A stretch of 64,000 bases of DNA from Lactarius indigo (taxonomy: Eukaryota > Basidiomycota > Agaricomycetes > Russulales > Russulaceae). The DNA lies in contig JAFKAC010000006.1 of assembly GCA_025766275.1 (NCBI GenBank), positions 1 through 64,000 of the forward strand, read 5' to 3'. The notes under the pieces are model-generated. The model saw only the letters and a list, made by a program, of their open reading frames with translations. It was not told the origin of the DNA and ran no database searches. Positions 26,162 through 38,370 of this stretch are shown piece after piece. Position 1 is the stretch's first letter; every line of letters starts with the position of its first letter. The position numbers and the translations under genes were made by a program.

Positions 26162-28513
26162 CTAATATCCTGCAGCTATTCCGTTCTTCCTCGAATCGCT
26201 TGCCGCTGATCAGAGTCAGAATAATACGAGGGAACAAGGTAACGACCACACGCGTACCATACACTGTTCCGTCTTTCAGCATTACTGCATTCACCACAGA
26301 TGAAACACGATCTACGTCCATGACTAAAAATCAAGGTCATCACACAATTTAACCTATTCACGACGCATATTACGCACCGTGGAGCGAATGTCCTCTTTTT
26401 TTGAGGTTAAGCAAAAGTTCAGCCGGGTATATATTGTCCGCCTCGACCCACTCGGGATATAGCTGGTGGTGTAGGCGACCGTATTCAATAGCAGAACCAA
26501 TATCGAGTCCCCAATCAAGATTTAGGACGACCTGAAATATGGCGGGGATGATCTTCGAACCACCTGACCCGCCAAGAGCCAGATAGAATGACCCATCAGG
26601 ATTCTCGATAATTGTTGGTGCAGTCGATGACAGGGGCCGCTTCTGAGCCTCCGGATAGTTATCTGCGTACATGAACACGATTTTCGACTTCACACAACAA
26701 GGACACAAACATGGTGAAGGCCAAAGACCGAATGCATTAGGAACCCCTGGTATGGAAAAGTCATCCATCTAGTAAAAAAAAAATTCGTTTTCGGTACTGG
26801 AGTATGATCAATCTCACGAACCTCGTCGTTGAACAAGATGCCGGTTACAGGGTCCATAACTCGTGACCCAAAAACAAGGTTCACTGTGGACGTGATGGCC
26901 ACAGCCATCCCATTTACGTCTACAATTGACGTATGACTCTACGTGGGAGAGTCACCACGGGGCGGAGAAGAATATAAATTCCACAAACCGTGCCGTGGTC
27001 CTCAGGAACGTCAAATACGGGTTGATAATACGAGGCGGGGTGGGTATGATCCTAGTCCCGAGCGTCAAAAAGGGTGGAAAAGGAACGAGTTGTGTTGGCA
27101 CACGTCGGTCATATTCTTCGAAATCAATGTCGCATACGACTTGAGCGGGATTCTACTGGCGATTCTGTCCGGATCATCGTTAAATGCAGGATCGCATATA
27201 TGCGTCCTAAGAGGAGCTCTCAACAATGTGGGTGATTTAGACTGACGGATTGTAACGAACCGTGCAGCAAAGCCAACTGTTGTTAGAAAGATCACTGGCT
27301 ACGCTCACTCGCCAAGGAGGGAGGGCTTACACTTCGTGGCTTCGATGAGGCGATGGACGTTTACATCCGTACGTCCTTCGGCGGGTAGATCGTACTTTTC
27401 CATCAAGTTAAGCATATGGAGAAGAACGGGTCCAGAAGTCGGCGCGTGGGAAGTATAGACCTTTCGATCTCGGTAGGTACCCTCAAGAGCTCTGGAGACC
27501 TTAACTTCGTAGTTAGCCAAATCCTCATGGGTCATGATGCCGCCTTCGGCACGTATCTTGCTGATGATAGCATCGGCGATCTCGCCGTGATATAAAGCGT
27601 CGGGACCCTGCTCAGCGATATGGCTGAGAGTCCTCGAGAGGTTGACACGCTGAATTGTGTCGCCTTCCTTGAGACGGACACCATTCGGTGCGAATATATG
27701 AGACCAGTCGGAGTTGTAGAGAAACAACGAGCGATAAATCGGCCACTGCTACTATATAAGTTTAAAGTGGATTGTACGCATGCACGTACTTACGTGTATC
27801 CTGAGACCGAGTTCCCTTCCCACGACCCAGCCGGCGGCAATGTCGACGCTCGGCTGGACTAGCCTCCTCCATGGCAGCTTTCCCCACCGCTTGTGTGCCT
27901 CTGCGAGACCACGTACTTCGCCAGGAACACCGACAGAAAGACCGCCAAACATGGCCTCGACTGGGCGCTCCACATACATGGTTGAATTCGCAAGTGCCGG
28001 TGCCGTCTCTCTGAAATCAACGGTCCAGACCTCTGATGTGCCACCTGGGGTGGATGGGGGCAACCGAACAGTCATGAATCCGCCGCCACCAATCCCAGAT
28101 CTGTGGAATACAGTAAGTACGACACAATTGACACACCACCGAGAAGCTCACGAGAACATATTCACGACACCAATGCAGAAAGTAGTGCCAACAGCGGAAT
28201 CCACAGCGTTTCCACCGTCCTTTAAAATTTGGACCCCAACGTTCGAACATAGTTCATTTTCACTGGCAACTGCAGCGTGTTCGGCTCTGATAAGGTATGC
28301 AGGGTTCCTATGACCAGGGCTAGCTCTCTGAGGGCCCGTTCGGAGTGGACGAGAGAAGTATCTGCGTGTTCCGTAAGGCCCAACGATGGCCACCAAGATA
28401 AGGAAACAAAGGAGAATTGCTTCCCAGACATGTCTTCTGCGACGCCGCGCTTCAGTAACGTGAGTGGTGTACGCTTCAGAGTGATTGCGCAGGACGACCT
28501 TTCCAAGGCTCAT
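26162..28513 (-). CDS. ECM38: Gamma-glutamyltranspeptidase
   Basis: The enzyme transfers or hydrolyses the gamma-glutamyl group of glutathione; in fungi it serves glutathione turnover, usually in the vacuole or at the surface. The start MSLGKVVLRNHSEAY leads to a basic stretch and one membrane segment (AILLCFLILVAIVGPYG), a type II signal anchor. Core motifs are ASENELCSNVGVQILKDGG, GIGGGGFMTVRL, EDHGTSHTSIVDVNGMA (the Thr before SH is the expected autocatalytic nucleophile, with an intron just after its codon) and APTIIENPDGSFYLALGGSGG. The end reads MDVDRVSSVVNAVMLKDG and KNGIAAGY. At least ten exons are needed, with introns near 28.1, 27.75, 27.3, 27.2, 27.1, 26.95, 26.8, 26.7, 26.35 and 26.2 kb. 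All frame changes fit introns, so the gene appears intact. Confidence 0.92.
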
Positions 28514-28780
28514 CCTCGTCTATGAATGAAAGGAGGGTATCGTGGTATACACTGAACCGAAGAGGTATCTCCTTCTAATTCAAGGCGCCTGATAAGGCCG
28601 TACTGAGAACTTCTAGTCTTGAGACAGAAATGGTCTTACCCTTATTGGTTAGTGTCTGACCACGTGCCACGACGACCAACCAACCAGAACTGGTACTCAG
28701 GCCTCATATGAGCCTTATTCTTGTACGCTATCCACGATCGCCTCAAGAAGGCCTTTAAATCTGACGTGCGCAGGCCACGT

Positions 28781-30728
28781 ATGGATGGGTTTTCACACAG
28801 TCGGTGTGTTTTGGCCGCGTTCTCCTCATCTTCGGGTGCATATAGGTCACTATTTAAATCAGAACATCATCAACGACGTTCGCCCCCAGAAGCACGGGCT
28901 AGTGCCCTCTCCCCTCCTCTTTATCCACACTCTGACACTCGACTAGCCATCGGCCAGGTCCTGGCCTCTGGATCTACCAGACGACGCCGCATCTCTGGAT
29001 TAAATTCGCGGTTTGATCGTATGCTGTGGGAAGCAAGCTTGACGACCCGCACCTTCAAGTCTCTCCCCCGCCGTCATAAACATGCGTACTCCTCTAGCTC
29101 TTCGTCTACCTCCAATCGTGAACTAGCCACAGCTTCTACCCGCGCATTCAAGGACATGGAGCTTGGCTCTGGAGATATAGGGACACGTTTTGTGGCTGTA
29201 ACAGAAGAGTTCCAGTCGTACAAAACTCTGCCACAGATTGGTGCAGGTTTGAGTCCGTTTCCAAATAATGGAGATCAGGTGCTTTCTGATCTTTTACTAT
29301 GGACAATTCATGCAGAACATTTGACTCTTTAGTCCATCGCGGAGCTCTCCCCGAGTGAGCCGTTACCGAACTGGCTCGACAATACCTTGGCCACTCTGCC
29401 GTCTAGTCACCCCATGCGGCGTCTCGTATTGCCTCTCGATCGTTCCGTTGTGAGGGACCTTGTCGACCGCGATCCAGATATCTCGGACGAGGGTGCTGTC
29501 TTCGCTTTCCAAGCTGTCCCTTGCGATGTCCATCCCCTGGGTCACGCAGGGAGTGACGGACAATCTGGGGCGAGGGTTGTAGTAACCGTATCGAAATCGT
29601 CCACTCTCAATTCGGGTTCGCGGACGGGCACTTCCGATTCTCGCGGAAATCCTTTTGAAGTTACGCACAATGGGTCTGAAAAGCCCCAAGAAAATGCCCT
29701 CGCAGTGTTATGTACTGTCCCATTTTCTACTCCCGGACCTGGATGCGCCATCTCTCGAGGGTCGGCAACTCGATCTCCATGGGAGGACAATACCGTATTA
29801 TCTCGTATCACGGTCAACGGCTCTCAGGGGACCATGGACTTTCCACCTCCTTTCTCCACTCCAGGGCCCTTCGCATGTCCTCGGCTAATTAGCGGCCGTG
29901 TATTTGGCAATCATCCTGTCGAACCTCACATGGCTCCCGACGATGTTTATCCGACAATTCAAAAGAGCAGTGCCGTTCCCATTCTAAGCTCCCACACTAC
30001 TAAGTCCGATAGGGTTGATATTACCTTGTACCCAGTACAGGACAGCTCCGAACAGTTTTCGGCACTGCCCAATCTTTTGCCAGGTCTTACCTCTAATAAC
30101 TTAGGTGGTTTTCTCTTTACACCTTGCCCGTCCTCCCAGGTCCCATGTTCACTATTTAATCGAAGGTCTTTCGTCTTCTCCGACTCTAGCAACAGAACCC
30201 TCCCTCCCTAGAAACAGGGGTGTGATTACCCCCTCCCCAGGTTTTACCTGGCTTTCTCCCGTGGAGCTTGTGAGACGATCGGGCATGAATGGCAACATAG
30301 CCTCCGATGATATTTCTATGGTGGTTTCCGACGACCTGCTGGGTCAGAAGGCTCCCTTCGGCGCCTTTTCGTTGTCCAGGTTCCCCATCTCTCCAAAGCA
30401 TGAGGGGAAGTCATTACATTGTCTCCACCGACACATGACCCTCCCTGATACATTTCCGCGAACACCAATGGCTCCTCCACAATCCAAACCGCCAGAATCT
30501 TTGCCGACTAACTTTGACTGGGTCTCTCCTGACGCTCAAAGTCCCGGGAGCCCTGAAAGTATCGGCTGGTTAGATATCGCCGACGCCGATGCATATACTT
30601 CAGCAGCTCTAATCTCAGAGCCTGTGCGAGAGACCAGCGTAATATTTGCACCTACTCCAGGCATAATCCTCTCTCCTCTGCTTGATGCGGATAGCACGTC
30701 TAATAGGAGTGCGCGGAGTTATAGATGA
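28781..30728 (+). CDS. Unrecognised Ser/Pro-rich protein
   Basis: Three exons fit well: about 28781-29278, an exon from about 29335 to 30164, and about 30217-30728. The introns begin GTGCTTT and GTCTTTCG; the second removes a stop and continues as RGVITPSPGFTWLSPVELV. The predicted product is about 610 residues, rich in Ser, Pro and Thr, with repeated short motifs such as PPPFSTPGP and FSTPGPG, and no membrane segment. The start is uncertain: ATG 28781 (MDGFSHSRC) is the first in frame, while an upstream ATG at 28708 runs to a stop. I recognise no domain. The bias and motif style resemble disordered regulatory proteins of basidiomycetes, which is only a guess. Confidence 0.6.
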
Positions 30729-31109
30729 TGTGAGTTGGCGCAAGAAGTCGATGAATTTTGTAAGGGATATTTTTTAGTTGTGGCAATTGTGACTTCCGGT
30801 GATGCGAGGCGGTAGCAGGTGTCGCGGATGACGGCTGGACACAATAGGTCCGGATACCATCTGGCGTCGCGCATGCCATCGAGTGTCGGAACTTGGAACT
30901 GAGAACATTGGAATTGTAGGACTGTAACCTTGAATCGGACAGTTACTGTAACAAACACTTTATGTGTACACTACCGACGGCGTCTGTCTAGGGAATCGGG
31001 TAATTGATTAATGAAAGCAAATAATTAAGTGACAGGACAACAAGTCAGATGCTTCTAGAACATGAATATGACAAAGAACATCTATCGATAAGTCCCAAGG
31101 GCACCAGCC
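30729..31109. other. Convergent spacer
   Basis: This lies between two convergent 3' ends. It is AT-rich around 30990-31050 and contains no gene that I can support. Confidence 0.4.
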
Positions 31110-32039
31110 TCAGCGACCTTCAACATAAGGCAGAACCTCGAGGTAATGCGATCCTGCTTTTTTGCGCAGTGTCCAGCGCTCGAGTTCATACATTTCATAT
31201 GCCAATGCTGCCTGGCGCATTGCACGTATATGATCTGGACGCGAGTTGGCGGCGACGGCGTTGGCACGAGATTGCCACACACAGGTCGCTAGGTTCAGGC
31301 CGGTCTCCGGATCGGGAGTACCGTACCAGTACATGATGAGCTAAACCCAGACGCATATAGCCACTCCGGATAGATTGAAAGCATGACAAAGACGTACCCC
31401 TCCATTTTTGATAGCCTCTTCGTGCGCTAGTCTGTCAGCTTCGTAGAGCGCTGGATGTGATTCGTCAGCGTCAGAGCCGGGATAGCAACATGAAACATAG
31501 ACTCAACGGCCACTTTCGCTATCGAGCTTACGAATGCTCCTAAATGCAACGCAATACCAGTCATGCTCATCTTCCTCTGGTAATTCGAGTTCTCCCCAGT
31601 TAAATGCTTCTGCATATGATGTAGCGGCATAATTGTCGGTGAGGGGGCAAAAGTTGTGTAGTGCTCGATGAAGTGAGAGGGACGCGGGGTCTATGTCAGG
31701 TAAGCGAGCTTCAGTGGTCTTCGGAGCGCGATCCGTCGAGGGGTGCGTATGGGCCGGGAATGAACACGGGAGAGAGGAAATAAGTGGAGGGAGGTATAGG
31801 ATGGGGTGGTCAAAATGTACAGGAGCCTGCTTGCCGAGATGAGGAGGATCGTGTGGGTCGTGGTGTGGGTCCTCCTTGGGTACTAGCTCAGAGGTACTAG
31901 AGGCCGGTGAGGTCACGAAACTCAAGGCCGGAGACGAGGCGGGACTGGTCAACGGCGACGACTCAGATGAAGTGGAGTCGCTCGAGGTCGAGCTGGGGAC
32001 GACAAGGTATAGACTGCTGGAAACGTCGGGTGATTCCAT
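31110..32039 (-). CDS. UPF0643-family protein
   Basis: Exons in reading order are 31532-32039, 31398-31450 and 31110-31340, giving about 263 residues with consistent phases. The N-terminal half is Ser/Pro-rich. The conserved part has HDWYCVAFRSI, LYEADRLAHEEAIKNGG, MYWYGTPDPETGLNLATCVW, then an Arg/Ala-rich helix and YEMYELERWTLRK. I recognise this as the fungal UPF0643 family (type member PB2B2.08 of fission yeast), whose function is not known to me. The start at 32039 (MESPDVSSSLYL) is the first ATG of the long frame. Confidence 0.75.
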
Positions 32040-32289
32040 GTAGGTGGTAGGGCGTGATTGTGCAGACGAGAGGGTATTTGTAGCTAGAGTATATGATAAA
32101 TCCAGCCTTTAGACGTATTGAGTTTATGAAGGGCATAGCGTCAGCAAGAGACACAGAAAAATTGCGGGCACTTGGTGCAAGATTGCGTCAACGCTGGCAC
32201 AATGCCCATTTCCAATGATCATGGCGTGATCACCTCCCAAGGCGACAAGTCCGGCAACTAACCAACATCAAGAGAGACCCCACATGAAA

Positions 32290-33165
32290 GGGGCATCGGA
32301 TAAACTCGACCGGCGTCGCCGTCCAGTTGAACGACGAAATGAAGGTGGGAGGTGGGGGTCTTCAAGACTATTCCAGGGTCAGCGGAGCGGTAGTCCTTCC
32401 TTTTCTCACTGGCATTCCTCTTCAATCAGTGGCAATCAGTGGGTTCTTCGTGACGTGTCATCCCCAATTCACCCCAACCATCGTTAGGACGACCCGAGTT
32501 CGACGGAGTCTGCCTGCTTTGTTTACGGTATTCAAAATATGCTTTGACCTCACTACCTTGTCAGGCGGCCTGAGGCACGTACTCGGGCTAATATTGCACA
32601 TCCCATTCTAGCATCTCCCGGACATCCTGACAATATACCACTCTACGATGAGCTCTTTGTATTTGCTGGTAAGAGGCATCTCTCTATTCCCGCGTTGGGA
32701 GAGCCCGGCAGTTTATATTTCGCCCCGATGTCTTCCGACATGGTTGTTTGGCCAACGGCTGTGGACGATGCAAGTGGCTTTCACTTGCTTTTCCGACCCG
32801 ACGGTATTCGTTGTGCCCGGTCTTAGTCCCAGCCTACTTTGAGTCCTCGTTCGCGGGGCTCATCAACAAAGGGAGGGCCCCTGTATTTGAATTACTAATC
32901 CGCCGGTTGACGCCCCGCAGTATTTTATTCCATGCGCTACTTGCACGTTCTGGGACATCGCTGTGTAAAGTTTGGGGTCGGGGTCCGATTCCGACTCTGG
33001 CCATGTGACAAGGACGCTCCTATATCCGTTCGTTGGATGCAGATCATCATTGAATCACCGCGCGCCCAAGGGGGCAATATGCGGCTATGCGCCATTCTAG
33101 TCAATGTTTCTTTTGACGGCGCACTCTTAAAAGCAGGGTATACCCATCGTGTCATCGTGCAGTAG
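32290..33165. repeat. Diverged repeat, copy 1
   Basis: This matches copy 2 in the same orientation. Shared landmarks are TAGTCAATG followed by a GATGGCGCAC/GACGGCGCAC word and CTCTTAAAAGCAGGG at the right end, ACGCTCCTA in the middle, and GGCATCTCTCTA on the left. Copy 1 seems to carry about 100 extra bases near 32.84-32.93 kb. Stop codons fill all frames. Limits are approximate. Confidence 0.6.
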
Positions 33166-33181
33166 GTAGCGCGGAGGTAAA

Positions 33182-33196
33182 TGTGTGTGTGTGTGT
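33182..33196. repeat. (TG)n microsatellite
   Basis: About seven TG units followed by a T-run. Confidence 0.8.
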
Positions 33197-33396
33197 TTTT
33201 TTCTGTTTCCCTCCGGTATTGATCCATCAATCCATTCTCCAGCTGCTATCATACGCTACGAGGCAGGTGATGTTCACTACCGGTATTATTCCGTATGGTA
33301 AAGTTTAGGGTTAAGCAAGTTCTTGTCAATAGTAGATTTTGTGGGAGGGCCTCTTGGTACCCTCCCGCAAAATCTCGTGATGTGCACGCATGTGAG

Positions 33397-33420
33397 TTTT
33401 TTTTTTTTTTTTTTTTTTTT
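33397..33420. repeat. T24 homopolymer
   Basis: An uninterrupted run of 24 T on the plus strand. Read on the minus strand it could be the old poly-A tail of a retroposed sequence, but no matching body or target-site duplication was found. Confidence 0.8.
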
Positions 33421-36400
33421 GGAAAGCGTTCTAAATTCGGAAAGCACATACTATCTATAGTAGGTAATTTCCGTAATTAGGTGTTACACGGCAAATTCAC
33501 CCCGGACCCTATGGCTGGGTTCGCACGGGCCACACTAAGCTGACCACGTGTCAACCTTGTTCGGGGATTATTGCCAGGTCAACTGAATGTTGAGATTGGT
33601 TACCTTGAATGAACCCTGTCTGAGGGACCGGGTTTGTGACAATCAGGCAGTACTTTCTGGACCCTGCTCCAGGGCTGGGGTGACACCAGGCTTGTTGTGA
33701 GAGCTGACTAAGTTTGATTACCTAAGTACTTTGGCAAGCTTTCACGGCGACTTTCAACTTCAACTTCAATTTTTTTTGCGTCCTTCCACTGCACCGCTAC
33801 CATCCTTACTGTCATTGCCGCTATTCACTGACTTCGAGTTCAATTTCTCGTACCATGGTGCCCTTCCCACTACACTGCTACTACCCCACTCTCACCACTA
33901 CTATTACCAGCCCCTCTTATGCCCACAACAAATCCGGACTTTTACCATCACAATATCCTGCACCTCTCCTACCTGATGGCAGCACCTCCCATACTACATT
34001 GTCCATTCCGGCACCCACACTTCAAGTAGGCCCGCGTGTTCAGGGATGTTATTGGTGTATGCTAGTAATAGAACCACAAATAACATATTGTTGTTTTCTT
34101 GATGTGCGTGTGTGGACAACTGGGTGGATACCTTGGTGGATACAATTGGTCTGTCTGGGCCAAAAAAGGAAACTACGGCATATTATCCAGCACCGTTTTG
34201 AGGACTCTCCCAGGGCTGGTACAGGGTCCTGGGTTCAGTGCTGGTCTAACCTCCGCTCGACTAGCACTCAGATGAGCCTAAATTGGGGTCGTGTGGACCT
34301 TGGGTTACCGAACCCTCAAACGGGGTCAGGGACGTTTGGCAGTGTAGGCAGCAGGAGATTGTAGGTATCAGCCCTGCCTAACTTGCGAAAGCCGGGCCGC
34401 AGCCCAGAGTGAGGGAAAATACAAATTAAAGTACACCCCTGGTGTAGGGGTAGTGTGGGACTCAGTACACGTTGTCGTCGCCATTGGTCGGTCCGGTGTG
34501 CACTCCTACCCACTAAAACCTCACAGTCATACGTCCACCTATCCAGCAGACTAGAGGACTTCTTCAGTGCTTCTTCCCAGATTGCCTCCACAATCTGAGG
34601 AACAAAACGCTTTATTTTGTTGCTATTATAATCAGAACAAACAATAGATTTAAAAGGTTTGTAGATAGATGTGGAGGACGTTATTATTTAAAATCTTCCC
34701 GGGTTACCTCCATGAGCCGGGGTGACGTGTCTATTTGGTTTCTATTTGGCTGAGTTATGGTTGTATTTGGTGGTGGTGACCAGGGGGTCAGAGATGGAAA
34801 CCCCGGGTCACAGCGCGCTCTGATTTCCCTCAGGTGAGCAGTGCTCCTACCAAATCAGACATGTGGTTTACAGTATCTCATCGTTTGCTAGCAGTTTTGG
34901 TATTTGTTTTTATTGTGGTTGTGTTTGGTGACTGTTGCGTGGGGGTTCAGGGCACAGTTCAACTGTGGCATTGAGTGTTCGACGTTCGACACTCGGCATT
35001 CAGTATTCAGTCCTCAGGCCTCAGAACTCAATGGGTGAACAATAGTGGTGGTAGCATTTAGTACTCAGTAGGTACACCTGGTAGGGCATCTCTAATACGA
35101 GTGGGTTTCATTGGTTGTTTTGAGCGTGTGGGGTCATCCTAGCCCAGGTGTGGGAAAAAACCGCCCATGGTGGTGGTTGCGGTTCAAGGAGCCCCGTGCA
35201 CGCATGTGAGTGCAGATTGAGTTGAGTCTTTCTGTTACATGTACTTCTGGGGTTGCAATATGCAGGCAAAAGAATACGTCATAAAAAAGACACAGAAAAG
35301 TGACTCTAGTGATGCCATTTGTGTCAGGAGCGGAAACATAGGAACGGCACCAAGCAGAATCACTGAGCCATCTCCGCACACCTACCCCGTTTTCTTCCGA
35401 GCTCTCAATTGAGTGAGATTCCGGTTCTTCTCTTATGCTTCATGTGGCAAAAACTACGTTGATTCAACTCCCTGAGGCAAGAAATCGTCAGGCGGCCTTG
35501 CCAAAAGAAAAAAGAAACCTGCTCAATCAACTGCGCTTAATATTCCAAACTATTTCTCGACGTTGTGGGACCTGCACCCGCGTCGTCAAGAGGCTTTCAG
35601 TGGAGACGACAGGATTATATACGTTCGCAGTAAACTTCCCTTTTACCCGCAAACGTATATCTTCTTGTCATCACAGTGAAGGTGTATACTCACGAGTCAA
35701 GTGGTAAGTTCACCTTAGAGTTCACATGAATTCCAGTGAGGATCAAACTCACCCCCCGAAGAACTCGGAATAGGACGCAAGAGACACCATTTCTCTTTCG
35801 GAGTATCTTCACTACCATAGAGAGATTTTCACCAGGATTCTCACAAGGGTATAGAATAGAGCCATCATACCATTTGGGATCCAGGCCTTTTTTTTTTTTT
35901 AACTCTCTTGACACGTGTTGGACTCACCCTTGTCACCTACTGGCCGTTGCGAGCAACGGGACCAGTGAGCACTCACACCATTGTATTTGTTCATCATCCA
36001 TAAATCTAGTGATGGTGGTACTAGATCAGGCGAGAAGTGTTACATGCGGGTATGTACCCCAAGACACACTTGAATAGGTCCAAAAAATTAATTTGAAGAC
36101 CCATAAATTTTGCCTATGTCAACATCTGCGAACCCCAATGAGGCAATGACTCGGAGTAGTCACCACCGAGTGACCCAGTGATGCACGTTGTCGCTGCCAA
36201 CTGCCGACCCACAACTTCAATACGGCAAGATTTCTGTCACACCCCTACAAATGTTACATGGTCAGCACAAGAAACAAATGAATAAAAAATGAGAGTCATA
36301 CAAGTACAATCACCATCTGAGCTCAGAAAATATAGCCCTTCTCTGGTGGGGATTTCTTCTTCGTCTTTGGCTCTTCGGGTGGTCGGCTCGAGCAATAGTC

Positions 36401-36449
36401 ACCATGATCATGGCCATGACTGCCCCCTTCGATCCATTATCGAAATCAT

Positions 36450-37335
36450 CATGACCCTGCCCGCCTGAGATCTCTTCCGAGTCGTTAATCAACCAGGTGA
36501 TGACCGGCTCAACTGTCAGGTTATTTGGGTGGGTAGAGTCGAACACTATGATGAACGATCAGCATGCAAGGGATCAGGCTTCCCTCGGCCTTGCCCTCAA
36601 CCCAGAGGATCAACTCAGTGCGTCCCTTTGCCATCTTGTCAGCGGACCGCTTTGTCAACTTTCCAACCTGATGGGCGTCTCTTCTTCGATCTTTACAATG
36701 CCATCGGTCTTCATTCTGCTGATTGGCACTGGTGTCTCCCAGTTTGTCTCATTCAGCTTCGAGGACCCAGTGAGTTTGTCGGACATCGTTTCCATCCAAG
36801 CTAATGGGCTCGTTGTGGACAGCACTAAGTCCCGAGGTGGGAACAGCAATGACAGGTCGAGTGCAGTGGCAACCTGCGTGTAGAGCCAATCTCGCTCGTT
36901 CTGTTCAAGCACCTCCCTGACATCACGATAGTATGCCACTCTGTGATGAGGCCACACTATTTGGCTCACAAGTGGCATCTCTCTACACCCGCACCGGGAA
37001 TGACCCTCAGTATACTCTGCACGCCTCGGTCGTTTGACCATCTGCTGCGGATGGTGTGAGTGCCACTCATTACTTTCCTGACCCAGCGGCCATCTCTGTT
37101 CCTGGTCTAGTTCCGGCGGTGGCTTGGACTGCTGAAACAGTGCTGGTACCTGCACGATCTGGGACACCGCCCTGTGCAGGTTGGGTCAGGATCCGATTCA
37201 GTGTTACAAGAACGCTCCTACATTTATTCATCGGCGGTGCACATCATCGTCGATCGTCGCTAGAGGGGAAAAAGTGGCTATGTGCTATTATAGTCAATGA
37301 CCCTTTCGATGGCGCACACTCTTAAAAGCAGGGTT
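36450..37335. repeat. Diverged repeat, copy 2, with coding-like minus strand
   Basis: This is the second copy of the repeat at 32.3-33.2 kb. Unlike copy 1 it keeps a 170-codon open frame on the minus strand (36655-37167) with a protein-like core (WPHHRVAYYRDVREVLEQNE, then DWLYTQVATALDLSLLFPP). A second minus-strand piece lies at 36310-36546. The same VREVLE-type words can be read in broken form in copy 1 as DVREMLE. The family is unknown to me; a transposon-linked or duplicated host gene are both possible. Confidence 0.55.
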
Positions 37336-38275
37336 CACCCCAAGGCCTTGCTGCCAATTGTCACCCGCTCTCGAACGAACCATGTGATCCCCCACACCTG
37401 ATGTCGAGGTTGGAAATACAGTAAGGTCGCCCAAGCGTTTTCTGTAAATCCACAATTACGGCCTTACAGCTGTTTTCATAACATATGGCGGGTCAGTTTT
37501 CGCGTAGCCTAGCGGTCATCCAAAACTCATGAGCGGGGCTCGTAGTTAAGTGGACAGGAGAATTGGGCTATCATACAGAATTGGGGTTATAGAATAGTTA
37601 TTTGTGTTGTCATGCTCAGCAGCTTACTCCCTTCCGTTGTCGTCCCTTCCAATCCCTCAATGATGGTCCGGTACTCCAAGGAGTTGGCCTTATCAATGTC
37701 GCATTGGGGACTGTGTGACTCAGATAATCCATGAGCTCACTGGAATCAGTATACGGTCGCTCGAGAGATACCGCCAAGCACCTGGCTGTCTGACGACCGT
37801 GGGATAGTTGACGAATCCACCTCACATGACGCGACGTTGCCCCAAGTGTTGCCCTGTCAACATGATCCTCCCCGTCTTGCTCCTTGTCCAACACGGTCCT
37901 CCCGTTCACCAATCCTTTAAGTTTTGTGTTGCATGCATGAACAGTGCTGAGCAGTTTCCAATCCCCCTCTAGCTCTTGTAATATGTACTTTCAATATGTT
38001 TACTCCTTCCTTTCCCATTGAAATCAAATTTTTGTCAGCGGAGACTAAGTTGCCTTAAGTAAATTCTTTTTTAATTATTATGATTTATTTTTGTGGGAAG
38101 AAAATTCGGCATGGTCACCGAGATGCCCATTCAGACTACGCCTGTAAGCGAAAAATGGTCGCGACCCGACAGATGTTTTGAAAACAGCTGTACTACCTGT
38201 CTTTCATCCTGTGAGCGAAGGCGTTGCTCCCGGTGCAGACAAATCGTAGATTTCCCAAACTCCTCACCTCATAAA

Positions 38276-38370
38276 GCTTCCTTGGCTCAGTCGGTAGAGC
38301 GTCGGTCTCATATGAAGCCTGGATTCCAGGAGTGATCCGAAGATCGCCAGTTCGAGCCTGGCAGGGAGCA
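38276..38370 (+). tRNA. tRNA-Met (CAT, elongator type) with a 22-nt intron
   Basis: The 7-bp acceptor stem pairs GCTTCCT (38276-38282) with AGGGAGC (38363-38369), and the discriminator base is A38370. The D-arm reads GGCTCAGTCGGTAGAGC, and the T-arm contains the GTTCGAGCC loop motif. The anticodon CAT is at 38309-38311. An intron at 38313-38334 sits in the canonical place after position 37. Removing it leaves a 7-nt anticodon loop, CTCATAA. The rest resembles eukaryotic elongator tRNA-Met closely. Confidence 0.9.

Larger units (their letters stand above)
32040..38275. other. Gene-poor tract of about 6.2 kb
   Basis: No gene can be named here. The tract holds two diverged repeat copies (listed), a (TG)7 run, T24, AT-rich patches near 34.6 and 38.05 kb, and GT-rich stretches at 34.7-35.1 kb. 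Pieces with a coding look occur on the minus strand (about 34490-34590 and 36310-37167). On the plus strand a Thr/Pro/Tyr-rich open frame spans 33855-34364. The picture suits old transposon or duplicated-gene remains. Confidence 0.5.

Noticed and set aside
26880..27080. Apparent loss of the catalytic threonine region in gamma-glutamyltranspeptidase.
   Set aside because: A 50-nt intron directly after the HGT codons restores HGTSHTSIVD; no defect remains.
33397..33420. T24 run as a retrotransposon tail.
   Set aside because: No reverse transcriptase text or target-site duplication is visible nearby.
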